A stretch of DNA of 18,061 bases, from positions 1 through 18,061 of the forward strand of contig JALSOY010000040.1 in NCBI GenBank assembly GCA_026986235.1, written 5' to 3'. Source of the stretch: Caldifarciminota bacterium. Lineage in GTDB: Bacteria > Hydrothermota > Hydrothermia > B15-G9 > WFZT01. The translations under genes were made by a program, and so were the position numbers. Shown here in pieces: positions 1-6,186 of this stretch; the stretch's first letter is position 1, and each line of letters opens with the position of its first letter. The notes under the pieces are model-generated. The model saw nothing but the letters and a program-made list of their open reading frames with translations, was not told the origin of the DNA and made no database searches.

Positions 1-415
1 TCCCCCTCTCCCTTTTAGCAAAGTGGGATTTTGGACACCAAAGTCCCCCTCCTTTAGAAGGAGGACTAAGGGGGATGTAAACCGCTTAAATTCAATCCCC
101 CTGTTTCCCCCTTCTCCAAGGGGGACTTGGAGAGGGAAATTCCCCCTTCTCCAGGGGGACTTTGGAGACCATGATCCCCCTTCTTCAGAAGGGGGACTAA
201 GGGGGATGACTACCACTTAATTTTCAATCCCCCAGGGAGATTTTTTAGGAATCTCCCTGAATCTCTCTTTTGACAAAAGGCGGGATTTTAGGAGACCAGG
301 ATCCCCTTTCTTCAGGAGGGGACAAGAGGGGGATGCCTACCTCTTAATTTTCAATTCCCCCTTATAAGGGATTTTGCGGATGACTATAAATGAAATTATG
401 GGGATGCCTATAAAA
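1..415. repeat. Intergenic repeat array A (no gene)
   Basis: This stretch holds no credible gene. It is built of C5/G5-rich modules. R1 modules (about 53 nt) lie at 45-96, 176-228 and 302-355. Each starts CCCCCTTCTTCAGAAGGGGG or a variant, continues into a second G5 run followed by ATG, and ends in TTTTCAAT or similar. R2 modules (about 35 nt, CCCCCTTCTCCAAGGGGG core) lie at 107-141 and 142-175. The link CCCCCTG between R1 and R2 is at 97-103. A third variant (229-301) contains CTCTTTTGACAAAAGGCGGG. Degenerate GGATGACTA/GGATGCCTA remnants run to about 415, just short of the trmB stop codon. Translations of the array are shadows of the repeats. The left end may continue outside the window. Confidence 0.9.
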
Positions 416-420
416 GTTTA

Positions 421-1266
421 TCAGCCAAAAAGGGATTTGATAATTCTGAAGAGGGGATCTGGAAATATTTCGAGTTGTACAGGCAGGAGGTCAATTTCTC
501 CATTCTCGATCCTAAAAAATTGTTTCTGTCCCATGTTTTTCATCCGGAACACCGTTTTTAGCAGGAATTTCCCATTGTCCCTGTAAACTTCAAGGATCTT
601 AAAAAAATTACCCTCCGTTCTTAATTCAAGGCCCTTTAACTTCTCTAAGGTTGACGGTTTGATGGATGTTTTTATGGGTTTATTCAGGTAAACTTTAAAG
701 TGTCCTGGTGGTGGAGATTCTACCTTTTCAGCGCTAAGCGAAAAGGTCTTTTTCCCCATTGATTTCCACTTTCTCTCGTACTTGGTATAAAAGGCATCCG
801 TCCCGGTGGTTAACCTGAAGAAGGGGGACTTTTCTATTGATCTTTTTACGCTCAAAAAGTAATCCTCAACATCTGTTGCGAAGAAAAAACTTCCATTATT
901 CTTCAGCTTTTGTGCAAGGGTGTTGATAAAATTTTCGTCGATCAGTCTCCTTTTCTCCCTTCCGGGCCATGGATCAGGGAACAGTACATAGGTCTCAGTA
1001 AGGGTCCCTTCGGGGACGATCCAGGTGAGGAACCATCTCCCTTCAGATTTTGTGACGAATGCCCTTTTCAGGTTTTTTATTCTTGAAATAGCCTTCCTGA
1101 GTGCGAAATTAGAAATGTCAATGCCAAATATAAGGGCATCGGGCTTTGCCTCGTGGAGTTGAACCAGAAATTCCCCATTACCGCATCCAATTTCAAGGAT
1201 GAGATTACCCGATTCTTCAAAAAGCCTGTTTTCTATGATTTCTCTCGGGGTTACAAACTTTTTCAT
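421..1266 (-). CDS. trmB: tRNA (guanine-N7-)-methyltransferase TrmB, with C-terminal extension
   Basis: SAM-dependent enzyme of the TrmB family, which makes m7G46 in the tRNA variable loop. With the start chosen here it has 281 residues. The SAM-binding glycine loop EIGCGNG is at 25-31, followed by FGIDIS. The family signature FPDPWP is at 96-101, then a shortened basic stretch (GREKRRLI) where relatives usually have two or so more residues. TKYERKW at 161-167 matches the conserved C-terminal substrate motif. Residues from about 184 to the end (about 100) extend beyond the usual 210-240 aa core; such extensions occur in some thermophile TrmB proteins. The frame stays open 62 codons further upstream, but that part runs over the plsY promoter and start and looks non-conserved, so I start at the ATG giving MKKFVTPRE. 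No Shine-Dalgarno is visible there, so the N-terminus is uncertain. It is divergent from plsY. Confidence 0.88.
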   Translation of the reverse strand: MKKFVTPREIIENRLFEESGNLILEIGCGNGEFLVQLHEAKPDALIFGIDISNFALRKAISRIKNLKRAFVTKSEGRWFLTWIVPEGTLTETYVLFPDPWPGREKRRLIDENFINTLAQKLKNNGSFFFATDVEDYFLSVKRSIEKSPFFRLTTGTDAFYTKYERKWKSMGKKTFSLSAEKVESPPPGHFKVYLNKPIKTSIKPSTLEKLKGLELRTEGNFFKILEVYRDNGKFLLKTVFRMKNMGQKQFFRIENGEIDLLPVQLEIFPDPLFRIIKSLFG

Positions 1267-1309
1267 GGAACCATTTTCATCGACTAAAGTTAAAGGAAAG
1301 TCGGGTATG

Positions 1310-1338
1310 AGAATAAAATAAAACCTGAAAAAAGTAAA
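1310..1338 (-). promoter_or_regulatory. Possible trmB promoter
   Basis: On the minus strand, TTTACT (1333-1338) and TATTCT (1310-1315) are separated by 17 bp. Each box matches the sigma-70 consensus at four of six positions. Initiation would fall near 1303, about 37 nt before the chosen trmB ATG. The match is modest and could be chance. Confidence 0.3.
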
Positions 1339-1384
1339 GACGACCCCTTTACCGGGTGATTTTTCGAAGAGCCTCGCTACAAAT

Positions 1385-1413
1385 TTGATTTGTAAAATCA
1401 GGCGTGATATAAT
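1385..1413 (+). promoter_or_regulatory. Promoter of plsY-gpsA, placed for a leaderless mRNA
   Basis: TTGATT (1385-1390), a 17-bp spacer and a perfect TATAAT (1408-1413) preceded by TG one base upstream (extended -10). The -10 box ends 7 nt before the plsY ATG at 1421, so transcription should start at or within a base or two of the start codon. There is no Shine-Dalgarno between the box and the ATG. Confidence 0.8.
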
Positions 1414-1420
1414 TCCTGTT

Positions 1421-2002
1421 ATGACAGAGAGGTTATTTTTTCTCCTTGGCACATACCTCCTTGCAGGAATCCCCTTTGGCTATATATTCGTGAGGATTTT
1501 TAAAGGTATAGATGTGAGGACGGTAGGTAGTGGGAACATAGGAGCGACCAATGTATATCGTGCCGGTGGAGCCACTGTTGCTGCACTTACGGGTATTTTT
1601 GACATGCTGAAGGGATTTGTTCCCGTCTTCTTTGCAATCAGACACTACGGGATGAACTTTGCTGCGATTACTGCTGTGGTGGCCATTATAGGGCATTCAT
1701 ACACGATTTATATGAAATTTAAGGGTGGTAAGGGAGTTGCCACCACGGTTGGTGCATTTCTTGGTATATCTCCGGTAGGTGTTCTTATAGGAATAGCCAC
1801 CTGGATAGTTGTTCTCTTTATAACCCGTATTGTTGCCGTGGCATCGCTCACCGCTGTGACTGTTGGTGGAATATACATATTCCTGACTACGGCAAGCGCA
1901 GTTTTGAAAGTCATAGTTGTACTGGCCGTTGCAATTGTTCTTATCCGCCACAGGTCGAATATTCAGAGGTTGATTCGTGGTGAGGAGCCCAGGATAAAAT
2001 GA
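1421..2002 (+). CDS. plsY: Glycerol-3-phosphate acyltransferase PlsY
   Basis: Integral membrane acyltransferase that moves an acyl group from acyl-phosphate to the sn-1 position of glycerol-3-phosphate, the first committed step of phosphatidic acid synthesis. It has 193 residues, the usual length, and hydrophobic segments throughout, as expected for the five-helix family. All three family motifs are visible: GSGNIGATNV (36-45), GHSYTIYMKFKGGKGVAT (91-108) and HRSNIQRLIRGEE (177-189). The second motif has Thr where many relatives have Pro. The frame also opens at a TTG 36 nt upstream, but that codon lies in the -35 box, so the ATG at 1421 is chosen. The gene overlaps gpsA by 4 bp (ATGA), which fits translational coupling; GpsA makes the substrate of PlsY. 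Confidence 0.97.
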   Translation: MTERLFFLLGTYLLAGIPFGYIFVRIFKGIDVRTVGSGNIGATNVYRAGGATVAALTGIFDMLKGFVPVFFAIRHYGMNFAAITAVVAIIGHSYTIYMKFKGGKGVATTVGAFLGISPVGVLIGIATWIVVLFITRIVAVASLTAVTVGGIYIFLTTASAVLKVIVVLAVAIVLIRHRSNIQRLIRGEEPRIK

Positions 2003-2985
2003 GGGTGGGATTCCTCGGTGCAGGTTCCTGGGGAATAACGCTTGCCAGTTTGCTCTCCAGAAAGGGAGTGAGTACAGTCCTCTGGGAGCACAGGGAAGAG
2101 AGGTGCAGGAAACTAAGGGATACGCGCCGGGATGAGGCAAGATTTGGAGATTTCACCTTCCCTGAGGATCTGGTCTTCACTTCAAGGATAGAGGAAACCC
2201 TTGATGTTGATCTCCTCGTCTTTGCAGTTCCGTCCCAGAGTGTGAGAGAAACAGCGAAGAGGATTAAAATCCTTGCGTACCCGAAAAGGATACTCAGTGT
2301 CGTCAAAGGGATTGAGATTTCCACACTTAAAAGGATTTCAGAGGTGATAGTTGAGGAGCTTGGTGAGGTGGATGTGAGCGTGCTTTCAGGGCCGAGCATA
2401 GCCCGTGAGGTGTTAAAGGAGTTACCAACATCAGTGGTGGTTGCGGCTGAGAACCTGAATTTTGCGGAGGAGGTGCAGAGACTTTTTAACACAAGAAGGT
2501 TCAGGGTTTACAGGTGGTTTGATGTAAAGGGGGTTGAACTCGGAGGTGCTCTAAAGAATGTCATTGCCATAGCGGCGGGTGCGGTTGACAGCTTAAAACT
2601 TGGGGCAAACGCCAAGGGTGCGCTTATCACCCGTGGTATTGCAGAGATTACAAGGCTCGGACTTGCTCTCGGCGCCGATGTCAGGACATTTGCAGGTCTC
2701 TCGGGCATAGGGGATCTCATTACCACATGTTTTTCAAAACATTCGAGAAACCGTTATGTGGGAGAAAAACTGGGTGAGGGGAGAAAGATCGAAGACATTC
2801 TGGCCTCCATGATCGAAGTTGCAGAGGGAGTTTACACCACAGAGGCGGCATTCAAACTTTCACAGAAGTATGGTGTCTCCATGCCAATAACCGAGGCTGT
2901 TTACAGAATCCTTCACGGAGAGCTTTCTCCACTTCAGGCACTCGACTGGTTGATGTCCAGGGAGTTGAAGCTTGAACACTATTAG
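1999..2985 (+). CDS. gpsA: Glycerol-3-phosphate dehydrogenase [NAD(P)+] GpsA
   Basis: Cytosolic enzyme reducing dihydroxyacetone phosphate to sn-glycerol-3-phosphate, which supplies the acceptor for PlsY. It has 328 residues, typical for the family. The N-terminal Rossmann nucleotide-binding motif GAGSWG is at 7-12, VVKG (101-104) carries a conserved lysine, and SGPSIAREV starts at 130. GGALKNVIAIAAG carries the catalytic Lys186, and GLSGIGDLITTC follows in the C-terminal helical domain. The start ATG lies in the plsY stop (ATGA, 4-bp overlap), so the two form one translational unit. Its last codons contain the -35 box of the promoter for the next gene. Confidence 0.98.
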   Translation: MRVGFLGAGSWGITLASLLSRKGVSTVLWEHREERCRKLRDTRRDEARFGDFTFPEDLVFTSRIEETLDVDLLVFAVPSQSVRETAKRIKILAYPKRILSVVKGIEISTLKRISEVIVEELGEVDVSVLSGPSIAREVLKELPTSVVVAAENLNFAEEVQRLFNTRRFRVYRWFDVKGVELGGALKNVIAIAAGAVDSLKLGANAKGALITRGIAEITRLGLALGADVRTFAGLSGIGDLITTCFSKHSRNRYVGEKLGEGRKIEDILASMIEVAEGVYTTEAAFKLSQKYGVSMPITEAVYRILHGELSPLQALDWLMSRELKLEHY

Positions 2986-2993
2986 AGTATAAT
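2965..2993 (+). promoter_or_regulatory. Promoter of the rpmE-rsmB cluster
   Basis: TTGAAG (2965-2970), a 17-bp spacer and a perfect TATAAT (2988-2993). The -35 box lies inside the gpsA coding end and the -10 box just after its stop codon. Initiation is expected near 3000, giving a leader of about 25 nt that contains the rpmE Shine-Dalgarno AAGGAG at 3014-3019. Confidence 0.75.
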
Positions 2994-3025
2994 TAACCCA
3001 AAATTATCCCCGAAAGGAGAGAGAT

Positions 3026-3235
3026 ATGAAAAAGGGAATTCATCCGAAGTATTATCCTGACGCGGTTATAAAATGCGCCTGTGGTAATGTGGTGGTCACG
3101 GGATCCACTAAAAAGGAAATAAGAGTTGAAGTGTGTTCAAAGTGTCATCCATTCTACACCGGTGAGCTTAAAAGAACAGTAGTTGACACCGGTGGTAGAA
3201 TCGAGAAATTCAGGAAAAAGTATGGACTTCAGTAA
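3026..3235 (+). CDS. rpmE: 50S ribosomal protein L31, zinc-binding type
   Basis: Small protein of the large ribosomal subunit, 69 residues, typical for bacterial L31. It has a CxC pair (Cys17, Cys19) and a CxxC pair (Cys37, Cys40) followed by HPFYTG. This is the four-cysteine C+ form thought to bind zinc, as opposed to the cysteine-free zinc-starvation paralogue. AAGGAG six nt before the ATG supports the start. It is the first gene after a strong promoter. Its 3' end overlaps the lipoprotein gene by 14 bp. Confidence 0.97.
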   Translation: MKKGIHPKYYPDAVIKCACGNVVVTGSTKKEIRVEVCSKCHPFYTGELKRTVVDTGGRIEKFRKKYGLQ

Positions 3236-3806
3236 AAAAATAGCCTTAATACTTTTGGTGGTGATGTTTTCATCCTGTGCCCACAGGAAACAGGTACAGA
3301 CCTCTGAAGTCACGGTTCCGCCACCTGAAACGACGAGTGTGTACGCTCCTCCACCTGCAAAGGTGGAGACCACACGGGTTTTGAAAGAGGAAAAGCGGGA
3401 TACCACCGGATTTCAGGGCCCGATTGTCGTATTTGAAGGAGATACAGGAGCTGGTAAGGACACCCTGAAAGTCGTTTACCCTGAAGAGGTTACCACCTTA
3501 CCCGAGACCACCTCTGAGAAAACGGCACCTGTGGTTACGCCAGATACCGCGGGGATTCCCGAAAAAATTATGGGTTACAGGGTTCAGATCTTTGCGACCT
3601 TGAAAAAAGAGAAGGCCCAGTACATTGCAAGCCGGGCGAGGAAAGTTCTTTCAAGGCCAGTCTATGTTGAATATATTCCACCGTTCTATAAAGTCAGGGT
3701 TGGTGACTTCAGAAATCGTGAAGATGCAGAGGAATACAGAGATTACCTGAGGGCCAACGGATATCCCGACGCATTCGTAGTGGAGACAGAGATCAAGATC
3801 CATTGA
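3222..3806 (+). CDS. SPOR-domain lipoprotein
   Basis: Predicted lipoprotein of 194 residues. After MDFSKK comes a hydrophobic signal segment ending FSSC, with Cys19 as the likely lipidated residue. Residues 20 to about 118 form a low-complexity linker rich in Pro, Thr, Val and Glu. Residues 119-194 (YRVQIFATLKK ... VRVGDFRNREDAEEY) match the SPOR fold, which in studied proteins binds denuded septal peptidoglycan glycan strands. It is therefore probably an envelope or division-associated protein tethered to a membrane; its partner is unknown. The frame opens earlier, at 3183, but the ATG at 3222 gives a proper signal peptide and has AGGAAAA upstream. It overlaps rpmE by 14 bp and rdgB by 4 bp, so it is co-transcribed with both, an unusual partner set. 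Confidence 0.85.
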   Translation: MDFSKKIALILLVVMFSSCAHRKQVQTSEVTVPPPETTSVYAPPPAKVETTRVLKEEKRDTTGFQGPIVVFEGDTGAGKDTLKVVYPEEVTTLPETTSEKTAPVVTPDTAGIPEKIMGYRVQIFATLKKEKAQYIASRARKVLSRPVYVEYIPPFYKVRVGDFRNREDAEEYRDYLRANGYPDAFVVETEIKIH

Positions 3807-4399
3807 AAAAAATCCTCATCGCTACCAGGAATCCTGATAAGTTCAGGGAAATTCTGTACCTGTTGCAGGGCTTACCTTTTGAATTCGTTTCACTTTTAGA
3901 CTTTCCGGATATTGATCCCGTGGAGGAAACCGGCCTGACACTGATCGAAAACTCTACCATAAAGGCACTCAATGCTTACAGATATACAGGAATACCAGCC
4001 GTTGCAGACGACACAGGACTCTCGGTGAACGCTCTCCAGGGTATGCCCGGCGTGTTCTCGGCAAGATTCGCCGGTGAGAACTCAACTTACGCCGATAACA
4101 GAAGGAAACTTTTAAACCTCATGGAAGGTGTGATGGACAGACGGGCAAGGTTTGTTACCGTTGTAACATTCGCATCCGATAAGATCTATCATTTCACAGG
4201 GGAGGTGGAGGGCTTTATAACCCTCGAGGAAAGGGGGTCAGGTGGCTTCGGCTACGATTCCATATTCCTTTATCCGCTTCTTGGTAAAACCTTTGCAGAG
4301 ATACCCTTTGATGTAAAGAACAGAATCAGCCACAGAGCGCGAGCCTTCTCTCTGCTTAAAAAATTCCTCAAAGCCCATGAAGGCAGTTTTTCTGGATAG
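3803..4399 (+). CDS. rdgB: XTP/dITP diphosphatase (RdgB/HAM1 family)
   Basis: House-cleaning enzyme hydrolysing non-canonical purine triphosphates (XTP, dITP, ITP) to monophosphates and pyrophosphate. It has 198 residues, the usual length. It shows the N-terminal ATRNPDKFREI substrate motif (7-17), VADDTGLSVNALQGMPG with the catalytic aspartates at 69-70, GSGGFGYDSIF, and SHRARAF near the C-terminus. The start is a TTG overlapping the TGA of the lipoprotein gene by 4 bp (TTGA). No ATG is available nearby and the protein begins in register with relatives (MKKILIATRN). Translation probably depends on coupling. The 3' end overlaps the next gene by 23 bp. Confidence 0.97.
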   Translation: MKKILIATRNPDKFREILYLLQGLPFEFVSLLDFPDIDPVEETGLTLIENSTIKALNAYRYTGIPAVADDTGLSVNALQGMPGVFSARFAGENSTYADNRRKLLNLMEGVMDRRARFVTVVTFASDKIYHFTGEVEGFITLEERGSGGFGYDSIFLYPLLGKTFAEIPFDVKNRISHRARAFSLLKKFLKAHEGSFSG

Positions 4400-4889
4400 A
4401 GACGGAACCATCATCAGGGATGTCGGTTACATAAGTTCCCCTGAATTCATAAGATTTCTTCCGGGTGCAATCGAAGGCTTAAAAAAACTTCAGAAGATGG
4501 GTTTTTCACTCTTCATCATCACAAACCAGTCAGGGATAAGGAGGGGATATCTTTCAATGGAACGATACCACGAGATCAACCGTGAGCTTCTTTTGCGTCT
4601 TGCAGGAGAGCACATTACCATTAAAGCCGTTGAATTCTGCCCCGATCACCCGGCAGAGCTTTCTCGGTGCCGTAAACCCTCTTCTCTCATGGTAAATAGA
4701 CTGATCAATAAATATTCCATTAACCCGTCAGATTCCTTCTTCATAGGTGATAGGGAAACTGACATTGAGGCCGGTCTTAATGCGGGTACCCGTGCCATCC
4801 TCATTTCATCCCACAACAGGATCACAAAGGCCGAGTTCGTTGCAAAAAACCTGAAAGAAGCGGCAGATTACATTGAGAAAGTACTCTAA
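4377..4889 (+). CDS. HAD-IIIA phosphatase, GmhB-like (heptose bisphosphate 7-phosphatase family)
   Basis: HAD-superfamily hydrolase of 170 residues. FLDRDGT (5-11) holds the nucleophile Asp7 and the acid/base Asp9. IITNQSG (47-53) is motif II and FIGDRETDIEAG (122-133) is motif IV. FCPDHP (87-92) and RCRKP (97-101) are the region where GmhB relatives carry a CxH...CxC zinc site. Here the pattern reads Cys88-Pro-Asp90 and Ser96-Arg-Cys98, so two of four ligands are gone and the loop is short. GmhB removes the 7-phosphate from heptose-1,7-bisphosphate for LPS or S-layer heptose; the substrate here is not provable, and histidinol phosphatase is a related alternative. No other heptose gene is in view. 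It overlaps rdgB by 23 bp and rsmB by 17 bp. Confidence 0.8.
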   Translation: MKAVFLDRDGTIIRDVGYISSPEFIRFLPGAIEGLKKLQKMGFSLFIITNQSGIRRGYLSMERYHEINRELLLRLAGEHITIKAVEFCPDHPAELSRCRKPSSLMVNRLINKYSINPSDSFFIGDRETDIEAGLNAGTRAILISSHNRITKAEFVAKNLKEAADYIEKVL

Positions 4890-6153
4890 AGTCAGGTACT
4901 ACGCCATCCTTGTTGTAAAGGAAGTCCTTGAAGAAGGCAGGTGGGCAAATAAACTCCTGACATATTATTCTTTCAAACTCAAGCCCGACGAAGTGCCCTT
5001 TCTCTCCATCCTCGTCAATGGGACCGTGAAGTATAAACTTTTTAGTGACTGGGTACTGAAAAATTACATAAAATCAGAGAAATTTGAGAAGCTTACACCG
5101 TGGATAAGGACGGTTCTGAGAATGGGAGTTTACCAGATTTATTTTCTCCATAAGGTACCGGACTATGCCGCAGTAGGAGAGAGCGTCGAGCTTGCAAAGA
5201 GGTTTGGTCACAGAGGGACAGCAGGCCTGGTGAATGCGGTTCTCAAAAATATAGCGAGGGAAAGGCCCTGGCCAGAGGAAGTATGGATCAGACATTCCCA
5301 CCCCTTATGGCTATACGATCTGCTCAGGGAAACCTTCGGGAACGGAAAGGCCTTGAGAATTATGGAGCACAACAATAAGCCCCCTGAGATATTCGTAAGG
5401 GTTAACACGCTAAAAATTGAGCGTGAAAGGTTTGAAAACCTGCTCACTGAGATGGGGGTCAAATTCAGGAGATTTCCCTTTCCACCGGTTACTTACCATC
5501 TTGAAAAGCTACCTCACCTTGTGGGGTTATCGGAGGAGTTCTATTATGTTCAGGACCTATCGTCACAGGTAATTCCCTATTTGTTGGATCCGGAGGGTAG
5601 AATCCTCGATATGGCTGGTGCTCCGGGTGGCAAGATTTCTCATGTCTATCAACTGAATCCCGATGTCTTTGCAGTGAGTGTTGAACTCCATCTTTCGAGG
5701 GCAAAGGAAATGAAAAGACTTTCAGAGAGGCTGGGTGCAGGTGTGTATGTGATAAACGGTGATTCGACATACATTTCTTTCAGAAGCGGGTTTGACCGCA
5801 TTCTCCTTGATGCACCGTGTTCAGGACTTGGTACTCTGAGGAGGCATGCAGAGCTCAGGTGGAGAATGAGACCTGAAAGGATTACAGAGCTTGTGGAAAT
5901 ACAGAAGAAACTTTTAAAAAATGCAGTGACTCTGTTAAAACCCGGTGGAGTTTTACTGTATTCCACATGTACGATAACGAGGGAGGAGAACGAAGGAGTG
6001 GTTAACTGGTTTTTAGAAAATTTTAAGGATTTTCGGCTTGAGCGGGCGGAGGACTTTATTCCCGTGGAGTTTACGGACAGAGGTTTTATTTTTGTGGATG
6101 GTACGAATTACGGAAGCGATTTTTCGTTTGGTGCGAGGTTCAGGCGGGGGTGA
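4873..6153 (+). CDS. rsmB: 16S rRNA (cytosine-C5)-methyltransferase RsmB
   Basis: SAM-dependent enzyme that makes m5C967 in 16S rRNA in E. coli. It has 426 residues, the usual size. Residues 1 to about 135 form the NusB-like RNA-binding domain, and the rest is the Rossmann methyltransferase domain. DMAGAPGGK (246-254) binds SAM. DAPCSGLGTLRRH holds motif IV Cys316, and YSTCT holds motif VI Cys366, the nucleophile in this family. The start is a TTG 17 bp inside the upstream gene; there is no ATG nearby and the frame begins properly (RKYSKVRYYAI). This is the last gene of the rpmE cluster. Its TGA lies inside an 18-bp hairpin. Confidence 0.95.
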   Translation: MRKYSKVRYYAILVVKEVLEEGRWANKLLTYYSFKLKPDEVPFLSILVNGTVKYKLFSDWVLKNYIKSEKFEKLTPWIRTVLRMGVYQIYFLHKVPDYAAVGESVELAKRFGHRGTAGLVNAVLKNIARERPWPEEVWIRHSHPLWLYDLLRETFGNGKALRIMEHNNKPPEIFVRVNTLKIERERFENLLTEMGVKFRRFPFPPVTYHLEKLPHLVGLSEEFYYVQDLSSQVIPYLLDPEGRILDMAGAPGGKISHVYQLNPDVFAVSVELHLSRAKEMKRLSERLGAGVYVINGDSTYISFRSGFDRILLDAPCSGLGTLRRHAELRWRMRPERITELVEIQKKLLKNAVTLLKPGGVLLYSTCTITREENEGVVNWFLENFKDFRLERAEDFIPVEFTDRGFIFVDGTNYGSDFSFGARFRRG

Positions 6154-6181
6154 GCGAAGCGGAGCTTCGCTCACCCCCGCC
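6143..6181. terminator. GC-rich hairpin between convergent rsmB and permease genes
   Basis: A perfect 18-bp inverted repeat (6143-6160 with 6164-6181) separated by only 3 nt (GGA). It contains the rsmB stop codon (6151-6153) and ends 5 nt before the stop codon of the convergent permease gene. It could serve both genes as a terminator, although neither side has a T-tract, so release may need Rho or the hairpin may only protect the mRNA ends. Confidence 0.65.
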
Positions 6182-6186
6182 CTGCG

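Noticed and set aside
23..220. Small open frames over repeat array A (and similar ones over arrays B and C)
   Set aside because: Their peptides (rich in PPS, EGG, KRG) are only translations of the repeats; the modules read open in several frames on both strands and have no start signals.
1267..1452. 62-codon N-terminal extension of trmB
   Set aside because: It runs over the plsY promoter and start codon, adds residues unlike TrmB, and lacks a ribosome binding site; an open frame here is likely a by-product of base composition.
1697..2140. 147-codon frame antisense to plsY and gpsA
   Set aside because: It spans two real overlapping genes on the other strand, and its sequence is low in recognisable structure.
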